64,000 nucleotides of DNA from Chloroflexi bacterium TSY (GCA_019217005.1 JAHBNG010000057.1:20065-84064), one strand, 5' to 3'. Shown: positions 46,215 through 57,162, counted from the stretch's first letter. Notes: generated by a model not told the origin, from the sequence alone. Numbers and translations: made by a program.

Positions 46215-47171
46215 ATGCAAACAAACGTTCAACAGCTAGCGTCAACTCAAGTTACATTGAATTTCACACAACCATCCGGCACAGCAGCATTGAGTATACC
46301 CAAGACAATTACACTTCGTGACGGTAGAACCTTGGCCTATGTTGAATGTGGTGATGCCAAAGGCGCGCCTGTGTTCCATTTTCACGGCCATCCCGGATCG
46401 CGGCTTGAGTCGCTCATCGCCGATAAAGCAGCCAGATCTGCTGGTGTCCGCCTCATCGGCATTGACCGACCTGGTATGGGGTTCTCCGACTTCAAAGTAG
46501 GTCGTCGACTCTTGGATTGGCCGGATGACGTGGTCGAGTTGGCCGACGCCTTGGGGCTCAATCAGTTTTCAGTGCAAGGTGCCTCCGGCGGGGGTCCCTA
46601 TGCGATTGCGTGCGCGTATAGGCTCGCGGATCGCCTTCTGGCTTGCGGTATCATTGCTGGTCTAGGGCCGATTCACCGCTTGGGTACGGACGGGATGATG
46701 CTAACGAACCGCGTACAATTTGCGCTAGCCCGCCGGATGCCTTGGCTCGTCCGGGGATTGCTATGGGCATATTTGGGCCGTTATGGGAAGTACGTAGACA
46801 ATGAAGACAGCATAGAACTGCTGGCGTCGAAGATGACGCAGGGGCTGCAGAATTCTACCAAGGACCCCGACGCTCCCAATCTCTACATCCGAGAGACATT
46901 AGAAGCGTTTCGACAGGGTAGCCGCGGCGTGGCCTATGACGCATCATTGTTCACTCGGCCTTGGGGGTTCGAGCTGGAGGACGTTACATTTGAGAACGTC
47001 TACCTGTGGCACGGGGAGCGCGACAGACATGTTCCTGTTGAAATGGCTCGTGTCTTGGCGACAAAGATACCGCACTGCCGGGCTCGCTATTTCGTCGATG
47101 AGAATCACATGGCAGTGGTGTTCAACCACTTGGACGAGGTACTGAAGGCTATGGTGCTACTACCATGTTGA
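46215..47171 (+). CDS. Alpha/beta hydrolase
   Basis: 318 residues with AGGAGG before the ATG at 46215. After a 30-residue N-terminal tail the fold begins TITLRDGRTLAYVECGDAKG; the oxyanion block is FHFHGHPGSRLES, the nucleophile is Ser in VQGASGGGPYAIA, the acid is in WHGERDRHVPVEMA, and the His is in YFVDENHMAVVFNH. A soluble esterase/epoxide-hydrolase-like enzyme, substrate unknown. It follows the LuxR gene in the same direction at 187 bases, so it may be under its control. Confidence 0.93.
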   Translation: MQTNVQQLASTQVTLNFTQPSGTAALSIPKTITLRDGRTLAYVECGDAKGAPVFHFHGHPGSRLESLIADKAARSAGVRLIGIDRPGMGFSDFKVGRRLLDWPDDVVELADALGLNQFSVQGASGGGPYAIACAYRLADRLLACGIIAGLGPIHRLGTDGMMLTNRVQFALARRMPWLVRGLLWAYLGRYGKYVDNEDSIELLASKMTQGLQNSTKDPDAPNLYIRETLEAFRQGSRGVAYDASLFTRPWGFELEDVTFENVYLWHGERDRHVPVEMARVLATKIPHCRARYFVDENHMAVVFNHLDEVLKAMVLLPC

Positions 47172-47505
47172 TCCCAGTTTGACCAGGGATATAAGCGGAC
47201 ACCATCGGTACGGCCCGAGGCAGTTGGTCCAAACCGTTGTTGGCCTCAACCAAGGCTTTGGATATCAATCTTGCACTCTTTATACTGTGCTCTGTATGAA
47301 AGCCGTAGTTTGGTTTCTCTGGTAGAGCTATCGAAAAGTACCGTTTTCATCACATCCGCACTATAGCTTTTGAAGACGCGGCATAATTGTCCGCCTAAAA
47401 TGAACCACCCCGATCTTTTGAATCTATTTTATCATCATTGTAGTCGTCCAATCATCCATCAACCGCGGTAAGATAACCCACTTGTGGCCATCAGGAGGCA
47501 AAAAA
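47172..47505. other. Intergenic with a short MITE-like element
   Basis: Nothing coding. The repeat at 47283-47366 is described separately. The final 40 bases hold CATCAGGAGGC, the ribosome site of the peptide-binding protein. Confidence 0.55.
47283..47366. repeat. MITE-like element, copy 2 (unoccupied form)
   Basis: 84 bases. GCTCTGTATGAAAGCCGTAG at left, CCGTTTTCATCACATCCGC at right; the ends are rough inverted repeats. It matches the outer parts of 8704-8967 but lacks the 170-base GTGACA unit, and joins GAAAAGTA directly to CCGTTTTCATC. Confidence 0.6.
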
Positions 47506-49498
47506 ATGTTGAGGAAGAGAAAGATTTCCCGCCGTGAGTTCTTGAGTACTTCAGCTGCCGTCTCTGCGGGAATGTTGCTCGCAGCCTGTGGAGGCTCAGA
47601 CGAAGCAGGTGCTCCAGAGACAGAAGCAGAAGCCCAAGAAGGGGCCTCTGAAGAGGGGGCCTCTGAAGAGTCATCAGCGGCGATGCCGGATTCCAAGTAC
47701 AAGGAAGCACCCATGCTGGCGGAATTGGTCGCGGCTGGGCAGCTGCCCTCGGTAGACGACCGGCTACCGACAGACCCGCTGGTCATTGAACCCCATGAAG
47801 AGATCGGCCAGTATGAGGGGACATGGCACCGCGTGGCGACCTCGGCCGGCGACACGCAGCTCCATGCCAAGATGACCTATGAATGGTTAATCCGATACAA
47901 TGTGGACGGCACCAACATCGTACCCAACGCGGCCGAGAGTTGGGAAGTCTCGGACGACGCCAGCGAATACATCTTCCATCTGCGCGAGGGCATGAAGTGG
48001 TCGGATGGCGCGCCATTTACGGCTGATGATGTGGTGTTTATGTACGAGGATGAGTGGATGCATCCCGATCTGGCCAATCCCCCATCGGCATATGTGATAG
48101 ACGGCGAGCCGCTTATGATCGAAAAGATCGATGACTATACGGTACGCATAAAGTTTCCGAAACCCAATGGCGGGTTCATCCGCGTGGCGGCCAGCCTGCG
48201 CGGTCACTATTTCACCTGGCGCCCCAAGCACTACCTGAGCCAGTTCCATGCTGATTACACAGATGAGGCCGAACTGACGAAGAAAGCAGAAGAAGAAGGC
48301 TTCGAGTTCTGGTATCAACTCTTCAACTCCAAGGCCAACCCGCGCACCAATCCCGATATGCCGGTTGTGTATGCCTGGCAGCTCAAGATTCCTGCTCCCC
48401 AAACTCCAATCGTGGCGGAGCGCAACCCCTACTACTGGAAGGTGGACCCCGAGGGAAATCAACTGCCCTACATCGACCGGATTGAGTGGGCGTTGGTTGA
48501 GAGTGGCGCGCAAGCGCAGATCCAGATCATCCAGGGCGATGCGGATATGCAGTTACGCCACCTCGATATCAGCACCTTTCCCCTTCTGCAGGAGAACAAG
48601 GAGAAGGGGGACTATCGCGTGCTGCTCTGGGATACCGGCAAGTCCGACTTCGTGATGGGTGTGAACCACACCAACCAGGATCCAGTCTTGCGTGAGATTG
48701 TGCAAGACAATCGCTTCCGCTACGCCCTTTCGCTGGGCATCAATCGGGCCGATATCATCGAGGCGATTTATTTAGGTCTCACCGAACCAAACCAGGTATC
48801 GCCGCTGCCCTCGTCGCCTCATTACTGGGAAGATCAGGCCAAGGACAAGACCGAGCACGACCCAGGCCAATGCCTACCTGGACGAGATGGGTTTGACCGA
48901 GCGCGATGCAGATGGATACCGGCTTCGCCCCGATGGCGAACGGCTCTCCTTGACCTACGAATATGGCAACAACAACGCTTCCTTTGGAGACATCGGCGAG
49001 TTGCTCACGGCCCACTGGAAGGAAATTGGCGTTGAGCTGCTCATCAAGGAATCGGCCCGAGATCTCTACCAGCAGCGGGAAGCTGCCAATGAGGTCGATA
49101 TCGCGACCTGGCAAGGCAGCGGCGAATTCGACCCCATGATTGAGCCACGGTCCTTTATACCCATGGTGATTCAGGGCAATTGGGGCCGCCAGTACGCTCT
49201 TTGGTGGAATAGCGGCGGTGCTGAGGGGATCGAGCCTACCGGCGATGTGCTCAAGGTGCTGGAGATCTGGGAAGAAGCCAAGATAGCGGTTGACGAAGAG
49301 GAGCAGCGCCGCCTCTTCCGCGAAATTCTGGAGCTAAATAAAGAGAATCTCTGGATGATTGGCCTCACTACCTCACCACCGACACCTGTTGTGGTCAAGA
49401 ACAACTTCCGCAACGTACCCGAAAAAGCGCTCTTTGATGACCAAGTACGCGGCCCCGGCCATACCGCCACCGAGCAGTATTTCATCAAGCAAACGTGA
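47506..49498 (+). pseudogene. Peptide/nickel ABC transporter substrate-binding lipoprotein, one frameshift
   Basis: The start at ATG 47506 (AGGAGG upstream) gives a Tat signal, SRREFLSTSAAVSAGMLLAAC, with a lipobox, then an acidic repeat-like linker (GASEEGASEESSAA). The family-5 solute-binding fold follows: LRYNVDGT-type IRYNVDGTNIVPNAAESWEV, FHLREGMKWSDGAPFTADDV and RNPYYWKVDPEGNQLPYIDR. Near 48862 one base is missing, and the frame moves from HYWEDQAKDKTEHDP to NAYLDEMGLTERDADGYRLR; the rest reads to the stop at 49498. The whole would be about 664 residues. First gene of the peptide ABC operon. A sequencing error is possible. Confidence 0.88.
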
Positions 49499-49646
49499 TA
49501 TGAGAAGATGACAAGCACAGTGTCAGATGCCCTGTGTATACTTTGTCAAATTTGGAAACGGCTGAACTTCAAGGATACTCTTTCCAGCCACCCCCTCATC
49601 TTGTCATCCACTCATTCACTCATTCCGTCACATTAGGGACAACGAA

Positions 49647-50636
49647 ATGCTAACGTTCATTTTTCGAAGAACGCTCCTTCTGATACTAACGCTTTTCTTT
49701 ATCTCAATTGTGACCTTTGCCGTGATTGAGTTGCCACCGGGCGACTATTTGACTTCTTATGAAGCCATTTTGGCGGCTGGCGGAGATCCAGTTGACAAAG
49801 AGGAACTCAATGCGTTGAGAAGGCAATTTGGCTTAGATAAACCACTGCCTCTGCGTTACCTACAATGGTTGACCAACGTCTTGCAGGGCAACTTTGGCCT
49901 CTCTTTTGAGTGGAACAAGCCGGTCGGTGAGCTAATTTGGGAACGCCTGGCCCTTACCATCACGATTAGCCTGGGGACGCTTCTCTTTACCTGGATTGTG
50001 GGCTTTGCAATCGGCGTTTATTCGGCTGTCAATCAATACTCCATCGGTGACTACGTCTTCACCACGTTGGGATTTATTGGTCTTGGCTTGCCGAACTTTC
50101 TGATCGCCTTGGTGATTCTATGGTATGCTTTCGACCAATTTGACCTCAAGCTGAGCGGACTTTTCTCACAAGAGTATCAGTCGGCACCTTGGAGTTTGGC
50201 CAAAGTTTGGGACATGCTGAAACATCTGTGGCTGCCCCTGATCATCTTGGGCACAGCCGGCACCGCAGGGATGATCAGGGTCATGCGGGCCAATTTATTG
50301 GATGAACTCAACAAACCCTATGTCGAAACCGCTCGCTCCAAAGGCTTGGCAGAATGGAGACTGATCTATAAATATCCCGTCCGAATTGCGCTCAACCCCT
50401 TTATCAGTACCGTCGGTTGGGCATTACCCAATCTGATTTCAGGCTCCATCATCGTCTCTGTCGTGCTGAGTCTGCCCACAACCGGCCCGATGCTGCTGCG
50501 GGCCTTGTTGAACCAGGATATGTATCTGGCAGCTAGTTTTCTGTTGATACTCAGCGTGCTGACTGTTATCGGCACCCTGATCTCGGATATTTTGTTGGCT
50601 CTGCTCGATCCGCGGATCCGGATGGAGGATCAGTAA
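49647..50636 (+). CDS. Peptide/nickel ABC transporter permease, DppB type
   Basis: 329 residues, about six membrane segments, beginning MLTFIFRRTLLLILTLFFIS. The extracellular loop after segment 1 includes LRRQFGLDKPLPLRYLQWLT, and the EAA block is ETARSKGLAEWRLIYKYPVR. The end is LLALLDPRIRMEDQ, as normal. It forms the channel with the next permease. 148 bases separate it from the binding-protein gene. Both permeases are intact while the binding protein has a frameshift. Confidence 0.95.
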   Translation: MLTFIFRRTLLLILTLFFISIVTFAVIELPPGDYLTSYEAILAAGGDPVDKEELNALRRQFGLDKPLPLRYLQWLTNVLQGNFGLSFEWNKPVGELIWERLALTITISLGTLLFTWIVGFAIGVYSAVNQYSIGDYVFTTLGFIGLGLPNFLIALVILWYAFDQFDLKLSGLFSQEYQSAPWSLAKVWDMLKHLWLPLIILGTAGTAGMIRVMRANLLDELNKPYVETARSKGLAEWRLIYKYPVRIALNPFISTVGWALPNLISGSIIVSVVLSLPTTGPMLLRALLNQDMYLAASFLLILSVLTVIGTLISDILLALLDPRIRMEDQ

Positions 50637-50808
50637 GGCCGTTCCAGAAAATAAAAACCGCATAGGACGGACGTATTGCGTATTGCGTGATACCAGTCAA
50701 GAATCTGGTTCGATTGCAAGAACCCGTGTCTTCAGGTGAGTAATTGTCTTTCTGGGTTCGCCTAAACAACGTACGCGAATTTTCATACCTACACGATAAG
50801 AAAAGCCA

Positions 50809-51984
50809 GTGGCCTCAGAATCAGCGCAGGACCAATTATCAAACGCAACCAGCGATCCATTCATCCCGCCAGAGCTTGAGCAAGTGGTTTCCGATGAAGA
50901 GAAATTTTTCGTCGCCTCGCCGCTTCGGTTGATGTGGTGGCGCTTCCGTCGGCATAAGCTGGCTATCGTGAGCGTGGCCATTCTCATTGGGTTGTACCTG
51001 ATTGCTCTCTTGTGGGAGTTTCTTGCCCCCTATGATCCACATCGATTCGACGTTCAAGCCGTTTATGTTCCACCACAGGGTCTACACTTTTTCGATGAAG
51101 ATGGGTTTCATTTCCCACCATATGTCTACGGATTGAAGGGTGGACGCGACCCTGAAACACTTCGTAAGATCTATGAGATTGACCCAACAGTTAAGCTGCC
51201 GCTCAAGTTTCTGGTGCGCGGTGACCCTTACAAACTTTGGGGCTTTATTGAGAGTGATCTGCACCTCTTTGGCTTGGAAGATAATGAAAAAGCGGTCTAC
51301 TTATTGGGTTCCGATCGTCTTGGGCGCGATATGCTATCTCGGCTATTCGCTGCAACGCGTATATCCACCTCAATCGGTTTGGCAGGCGTGATCATCAGTT
51401 TTGTGTTGGGCATTCTTCTGGGCGGCTTGTCGGGCTATTATGGTGGCACAATCGATATCGCCATCCAGAGGCTCATCGAGTTCATTCGGGCGGTGCCCAG
51501 CATCCCATTGTGGCTTGCCTTGAGCGCGGCCATTCCAGCCGACTGGCCAGTGACTCGAGTCTACTTTGCCATTACCGTTATCCTCTCCTTAATTGGCTGG
51601 ACAGGTCTGGCGCGGGTCGTTCGCGGCAAGTTTCTCTCCCTGCGCGAAGAAGACTATATTATGGCTGCTCGCTTCGGTGGGACATCGGAAATGCGGATCA
51701 TCTTGCGCCACATGGTTCCCTCTTTCCTGAGCCACATCATCGCCTCCTTAACCTTGGCCGTCCCAGTCATGATCCTCAGCGAAACGAGCCTCAGCTTCTT
51801 GGGTTTGGGCATGCGGCCCCCGGCCATCAGTTGGGGCGTGCTGCTGCAAGAGGCACAGAATGTGCAATCGGTGGCCTTGGCTCCTTGGCTCCTCAGTCCT
51901 GGTTTACTGGTGGTCATTGCGGTTTTGGCCTTCAACTTTGTAGGCGATGGTTTGCGCGACGCTGCGGATCCATATTCCCAATAG
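50809..51984 (+). CDS. Peptide/nickel ABC transporter permease, DppC type
   Basis: 391 residues, longer than usual DppC (about 290) because of a 95-residue segment between membrane helix 1 and the GSDRLGRDMLSRL motif (YVPPQGLHFFDEDGFHFPPY and so on). Such an insertion is known in some Chloroflexota and Firmicutes relatives. The EAA block is IMAARFGGTSEMRIILRHMV; then SETSLSFLGLGMRPPAISWG and FVGDGLRDAADP. GTG start at 50809 with a weak ribosome site. No DppD/DppF ATPases follow, so they must be elsewhere. The next gene starts 11 bases downstream. Confidence 0.94.
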   Translation: MASESAQDQLSNATSDPFIPPELEQVVSDEEKFFVASPLRLMWWRFRRHKLAIVSVAILIGLYLIALLWEFLAPYDPHRFDVQAVYVPPQGLHFFDEDGFHFPPYVYGLKGGRDPETLRKIYEIDPTVKLPLKFLVRGDPYKLWGFIESDLHLFGLEDNEKAVYLLGSDRLGRDMLSRLFAATRISTSIGLAGVIISFVLGILLGGLSGYYGGTIDIAIQRLIEFIRAVPSIPLWLALSAAIPADWPVTRVYFAITVILSLIGWTGLARVVRGKFLSLREEDYIMAARFGGTSEMRIILRHMVPSFLSHIIASLTLAVPVMILSETSLSFLGLGMRPPAISWGVLLQEAQNVQSVALAPWLLSPGLLVVIAVLAFNFVGDGLRDAADPYSQ

Positions 51985-51994
51985 CTGAATAATT

Positions 51995-53192
51995 ATGAAA
52001 GTTTCTCTAGATGCGATTCGTGGCGACCTAATCAAGTGGGCTGAATCCCTGTGGCTCGTCGATATCGGTGCCTTTCGGAATGGTGACGTACCCACGCCGG
52101 ACCTGCCAAGCTCCCTTTTCATGACCTATATCCTCTACAGCATGGAAGCTCTCGATGCAGTCGCCGTTGATCAAGATAGATGGGTGGCCTGGATACAGTC
52201 GCAGCAGAATGAGCGGGACGGCTCTTATGTTTTCCCCGCGCGCTATGGGATGAACCGGCCTCGTCACGGGATTGCCCTTTGGAATGCCGTGCGCTCGCTT
52301 GGTATGCTGGGGAGCGGGATCACGCGTTTCCCCGCTTATCAACGGGACGCGATGACAACAGACGGTCTGCGCAGTTGGTTTGCGGCCTGGAAGGAGTCGG
52401 GTCTGACGCATCACGAGGTCCTTGCCCTTGCGCCAACCCTCGCCAGCCACCCTGACCCCGATTGGGTTGATGTATACTTCGATGAACTGGTCAAGCAGCA
52501 ACACCCTACGTTGGGGACATGGCCGCGGGAATCGGAAACGGCCAACATCAGCCGTACCTTTGCCTATAGCCTGGTTCATTTGGGCATGGACCGTGTGCCG
52601 CCACAGCCGGAAAAGATTGTGGACGCCATGCTGAACCTGCAGGATGAAGATGGCTTTTGGCATGGAAAGCCCGATTTTGCCACGATGGATGCAGTCTCAG
52701 TAGATCCAAATTTGGCGTTTTTGGCGATTTTCAGTCGAGATTGCAGGGATTTTGGAGTCATTTATTCAGATTTCGGTTACAGAAAACAACCTATTTCATA
52801 TCTGAAAATCGCCCAAATCTAACGCAAAAACTAGATATCGACCGGCAAATTTGTATTTATGTCAACTGTTTAGCCAGAATTCTCTCTCAAAACCTGAAAT
52901 TTGGATCTACTGAGTCTATCTATTGTTGCACTTGCCCAAGGCCATCCAATGGCGTGAGGGAGACGCGACTGCTGCGCTCCATCGGGTCATGGATGCCCTG
53001 ATTCCGTACTACGAGACCCACGCAACTCGTGATAAGTCAGACACGCATCAATTTTTGGCAATTGTACAGACTTGGGCACTGCTGTCAGAAGCCCTACCAG
53101 AGCGATTTTCGACCTCGTATACCTGGCGCTTTGGTTGGGGGAACCGCGCCTTCTGGTATTGTGATGTGATCAAGAAGGGATTGTCCAGATGA
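51995..53192 (+). pseudogene. Alpha/alpha-toroid (terpene cyclase/prenyltransferase-like) protein, split by a MITE
   Basis: The first part begins MKVSLDAIRGDLIKWAESLW. It has repeat-like blocks (RWVAWIQSQQNERDGSYVFP, IALWNAVRSLGMLGSG, KIVDAMLNLQDEDGFWHGKP) of the prenyltransferase/squalene-cyclase type, which form an alpha/alpha barrel. A 217-base mini-element is inserted after MDAV; removing it and one GTC gives DAVYLLLHLPKAIQWREGDA and an intact C-terminus to 53192. Without the element the protein would be about 325 residues. Function unknown; it lies 11 bases after the permease, so it is in the transporter operon. Confidence 0.82.
52697..52913. mobile_element. 217-base MITE with 17-base inverted repeats
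   Basis: The ends are TCAGTAGATCCAAATTT and its exact complement. GTC is duplicated on both sides (52694-52696 and 52914-52916). No gene inside. Removing it restores the host reading frame exactly. Confidence 0.9.
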
Positions 53193-53324
53193 CCAAAAAT
53201 CACCATGTGGTATTATACTGAGCAGCGCCATAAAATAACACTGTTTAGTCGAGAAAGAATGTTATAATGTGCTGCTGCGGAGTATATATGGGGCATGCTA
53301 TCACTATTCGGAGGAGATGACTTC

Positions 53325-54339
53325 ATGACAATTGGCATTGGTATGATTGGCTGGGGGAAAATAGCAGAGGATCTGCATGGCCCTTGTCTGACAGGCATGG
53401 AAGAGTGTGAGTTGATTGCTGTCTGCGACCCAAGAGAGGAACGGCTGGCTCATGCCCAAAGCACATATGGCTGTGTAGGTTATTCGGATGTCGATGCTTT
53501 CCTCCGCCACCCAGACCTGCAACTGATTGTTGCTGCCGTGCCAAATTATCTACACGGCCCCATGGGCGTCCGTGCGTTAAAGGCTGGCAAGCACGCGGTG
53601 ATTGAAAAACCCTGGTCGTTTAGCCTTGCCGAAGCAGACTGGATGGTACAGACAGCCAGGGCAAAGGGGCTTGTGGTCACCACTCATCAGAATCGCCGCT
53701 GGGATCCCGATTACCTGGCTATCAAGCGTATTCTAGAAAGTGGGCAGATGGGGAAACTCATTTTCATGCAAACCCGGTCTTTGGGTGGCCCCTGGCGACA
53801 TGCCTGGGCTGTGAATAAAGAATTCACAGGGAGTGGACCTTTCATGTCCTTCGGGCCTCATCTACTTGATCAGGTGCTAACGTTAGCCACACCCGGCCCA
53901 ATCCACGTCTCAGGCGTTGTCAAGTCCATTATCCGCGGCGATGATTATTTCAATAGCTTCTTGACCTTTGCCGACGGAGCAACCGTCCAGATCGAGCTGA
54001 GTAAGGGAAACAGATTGACGACCGCTCCACGCTTTCATTTAAGCTTCGAAAAGGGAGACGTGATGGTGACGATTGATGAGAATCGTGCCCCACTGGCTTT
54101 ATACCAAAATGGACGGAGAGGAAGCGCAAAAAGAGCGGCTCCCAGACCCGCCCGAATTTCATCTGCAAAGCAGACCTTTTTATCGCAACGTCTTTGCCGC
54201 CATTCGAGGTGAAGAACCCCTCATTGTCGCACCAGAGCAGAGCCGCCGATATGTGGCCACCGCGGCGGCCATCGTCCAATCTTCTCAGGAGCATAAGACG
54301 ATTCGGGTCAATTGGGATGCGGATTATGATGAAGGTTGA
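53325..54339 (+). pseudogene. Gfo/Idh/MocA family oxidoreductase, one frameshift
   Basis: Start ATG 53325 with GGAGGAG upstream. GIGMIGWGKIAEDLHGPCLT is the nucleotide-binding start, AVIEKPWSFS the EKP motif, and GPFMSFGPHLLDQVLTLATP the substrate-side His. Near 54093 the frame shifts between VTIDENRAP and HWLYTKMDGEEAQKERLPDP; it then reads RPFYRNVFAAIRGEEPLIVA and ends at 54339. The complete product would be about 338 residues. Distinct from the dehydrogenase at 31984. The lesion may be real or a sequence error. Confidence 0.87.
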
Positions 54340-54361
54340 ACAAAAGACCAACGTCGCTGAA

Positions 54362-54715
54362 TTAGCGCATACCAATAGGCATGATTCTTCCATTGCTGGC
54401 ATTTACATCGATCGTACCTAGTTCGCAAACACGACCTTGTCCACGTAGCCGAAGGAAAATTTTCGCCCGCCAAATTGGCGGAGTTCCGTCTATATAAACA
54501 GGGCGCTCCGGTTCGGCAAACAAAGAGATATAATTGGTCAAATAGCCTTGGATATGGCGTTGTGCGGTTGGCCGCAAGATTCCATTTGTCTCTCCCTTCA
54601 ACTCTTTTACTTGAGCACAAGCATCTTCGAGCTGCTCCTGCGTGAGTGGGAGCACTGCACCGACATCCGTATCCACCAACAATTTGCCGACGCCAATCGG
54701 TATGTTATCTGTCAA
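54362..54715 (-). CDS. Conserved-looking small protein, unknown
   Basis: 117 residues. It ends FLRLRGQGRVCELGTIDVNA SNGRIMPI-like (split here by a space), a form seen in small proteins that carry a PepSY-like or regulatory C-terminal strand, but no family is certain. TTG at 54715 is the only start codon in frame before an upstream stop; no strong ribosome site. The middle is LTQEQLEDACAQVKELKGET. It is convergent with the dehydrogenase gene, ending 22 bases from it. Confidence 0.5.
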   Translation of the reverse strand: MTDNIPIGVGKLLVDTDVGAVLPLTQEQLEDACAQVKELKGETNGILRPTAQRHIQGYLTNYISLFAEPERPVYIDGTPPIWRAKIFLRLRGQGRVCELGTIDVNASNGRIMPIGMR

Positions 54716-54857
54716 CTTCGTGGGCGCTTTCTGTCAGCCAATCGCCCTGCTGACGTGGTTTAATAAGGGCAAGCAAGATTCAAATAGCAACTCATAGAGG
54801 TCAACGCTTTATGATCTCTTACGTTCCTAGCTTTTACTTTTATAGAAGGAATAGACG

Positions 54858-55073
54858 ATGAAAAAACTCCTAAAATTGGCCATGATTGGTCTAATGTTGG
54901 TCGGTGGACGCCGCTATATGCAGAAAAAATTCGATCCCTATGGTCACCACAGTGCCTATGGTTACAACATGGGCTCCCCCGCTATGGGATACATGCCTTA
55001 TAAAGCACGCAAGCGCATGAAGCGCAAGATGCAAAAGCGTATGCTCAAGCACACCCTGCGTCAGATTTTCTAA
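54858..55073 (+). CDS. Small basic protein with signal-anchor, unknown
   Basis: 71 residues. An N-terminal hydrophobic segment (LLKLAMIGLMLVGG) is followed by a Tyr/Gly/Met stretch (YGYNMGSPAMGYMPY) and a very basic tail (KARKRMKRKMQKRMLKHTLR). AAGGA precedes the ATG, and a clean terminator follows 13 bases after the stop. The tail could bind nucleic acid or membrane lipid. Function unknown, but the good expression signals suggest a real gene. Confidence 0.6.
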   Translation: MKKLLKLAMIGLMLVGGRRYMQKKFDPYGHHSAYGYNMGSPAMGYMPYKARKRMKRKMQKRMLKHTLRQIF

Positions 55074-55086
55074 CCAATTCACCCAG

Positions 55087-55116
55087 CGCCGAGTTTGCCA
55101 GACAAACTCGGCGTTT
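55087..55116 (+). terminator. Rho-independent terminator
   Basis: A perfect 11-base stem CGCCGAGTTTG with loop CCAGA, followed by TTT. Ends the small-protein gene. Confidence 0.75.
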
Positions 55117-55460
55117 CCTCGTTGTCCTTCCTACTTTCGGGCAATTACGATACCTCGACTGCCACCTCCAATCTGTGCGTTGTCCTTTCCAACATGGGCA
55201 AGCTACTCGATGACCATTCCGAACCAGAAGTAACCCGCCAAACAGTCTGCTTTCATAAAGAACATACCCAGGTCGATTGCATCACGTTTGCCGCGGCGGT
55301 AACTCAGTTTAGAAAAACTAATGGTGTTTAAGGAAGACAAACCCTATTCCGAGCCGCCTAAGCAGTTTTCTTGATATCTTAAGGACTGTAGCTCTACTAA
55401 GTTTGGATCTGTTTTCTTCGATGAAGTACAATCTGTTGCGTAGGTAAGGAGAAATGAGTC
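55117..55460. other. Intergenic, nothing reliable seen
   Basis: One open frame (SGNYDTSTATSNLCVVLSNM...) has no recognised family and no ribosome site. The last 20 bases hold TAAGGAGA, the ribosome site for the next gene. Confidence 0.5.
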
Positions 55461-55907
55461 ATGAGTTACACAATTCCGTTCCACAGCCTGAACAAAACGC
55501 AAATCTCTATCGCCGGAGGGAAGGGCGCAAATCTGGGTGAGATGACGACTGCGGGCTTTCCCGTGCCATCCAGTTTTGTGTTAACGACACAAGCTTATGA
55601 TGCCTTCGTCAAAGCAAACGCTCTGCAACAACAAATCATCGAACTGGCCCACACAGTTTCGCTAGACGCTCCGCAATCAAGCGAAGCTGCATCGGAGAAA
55701 ATTCGTGCCTTGTTCATGCAGGGGGTGATTGCGGATGATTTGGCGACAGAGATAACGAGTGCCTATGGCCAGTTAACGCAGACCAATGGCAATGCCGTTG
55801 CTGTACGCTCTTCGGCAACGGCCGAGGATTTGCCGGCAGCCAGCTTTGCGGGCCAACAGGACACTTATCTCAATGTCCAAGGGGACAATGCGCTGCTGGA
55901 TGCCGTA

Positions 55908-57162
55908 AGGCCAATCCAAAAAATAAAATATACGCGAGAAGGTGTTAAACTAGCTCTCCAAAAGGAGCAAAAATGACAATCTCGCCAGAAATGGTTGAAG
56001 TCTTGAAAGAGACGAAGGCCATGTTAAGTGGATACGAAAGAAGGCACTTCATGGCCCAAACGGTCAAAACGATATGCGAAGGGAGTCCGACGAAAGCAGA
56101 ACGAGAGTTGGGCTGGAATCGGGCGACGATAGCCAAAGCCCTGGAAGAACTAGAAGGCGGCTTCTGTTATGTCGACCAAAGCCACCGACGTGGTCGCAAA
56201 AGCCGAAGACCATATCCCCACTTTACTGGCCGATATGGTTGAAATCGCCGATCAATTCAGCCAGACCGATCCCACCTTTCGACCCCCAATTGTACACTCG
56301 ACTAACCGCCGCCGAAATGCGTACCCAGCTCATCGAGCAGAAAGGATACACAGATGAGGAATTGCCTGGCGAAGAGGCCATCCGCTTGAAGCTCAATGAG
56401 TTAGGCTATGGCTCAAACCGGGTCAAAAAAGTCAACCAGTGAAAAAGATCCCAGAGACCGATGCGATCTTTGATAGAATTCATCAGATCAATCAAGAAGC
56501 GGATGCAGACGAGACGGTTCTGCGCCTCTCTTGGGATGCCAAAGCGACGATTTTACTTGACCGTTTCTCGAGAGAAGGGATAAGTCGAGTGGTTGTCAAA
56601 GCGCTCGATCATGACTTTCAAGATAAGAAGACCGAGAAAGTCACTCCTTTTGGCATTTACCTCCCTTCAACCAAGGAACTCTTTCTTTACTTGACTCAGT
56701 CGAAAGTGACTAGTGACTTTATTGTCGACTGCCTGATTGATTTTTGGGAAAGCGTACGTGAACACTTTCCTCACGTCAAGACCCTCGTGATCAATCAGGA
56801 CAATGGTCCCGAAAATCATACCCGTCAGACTCAGTTTATGTATCGTCTCACTCAGTTTGTTGAGCACTATCGTCTCTCTATTCAGCTCGCCTGCTACCCT
56901 CCTTATCACAGTAAATACAACCCCATCGAACGGGTTTGGGGCCATCTTGAAAAACACTGGAACGGTTCTCTTCGCTTTAACCAACTACAACCCTTCGTTC
57001 ACCTGAATTCCACTCTTTATGAGACCGGCGTCAAACTCACTCAGAAAGAGATGGACCGTTTGGAACAACGCTTCCAACGTTTACCTGGTTTAGAAAAATG
57101 GTTTGTCCTTATTCCCCCTCTCCATTCTCTCGTTCGCGTATAATTATTTTTTTGGTTTAGCC
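55908..57162 (+). mobile_element. ISAzo13-family insertion sequence, copy B
   Basis: Same ends and TA target as copy A (TA at 55906-55907 and 57163-57164), opposite orientation, 1255 bp. It differs by a 42-base deletion and small indels. Confidence 0.9.
55973..57143 (+). pseudogene. ISAzo13-family transposase, copy B
   Basis: Same start (MTISPEMVEVLKETKAMLSG) and the same two N-terminal frame changes as copy A. An additional break lies at a run of six A (seven in copy A) before KKIPETD, and 14 codons (DSLETVLNFARSF and one more) are deleted after HWNGSL. The catalytic blocks TLVINQDNGPENHTRQTQFM and YHSKYNPIERVWGHLEKHWN are present. Confidence 0.85.

Noticed and set aside
55095..55331. A 78-codon frame after the terminator at 55087.
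   Set aside because: It begins inside the terminator stem and has no recognisable features.
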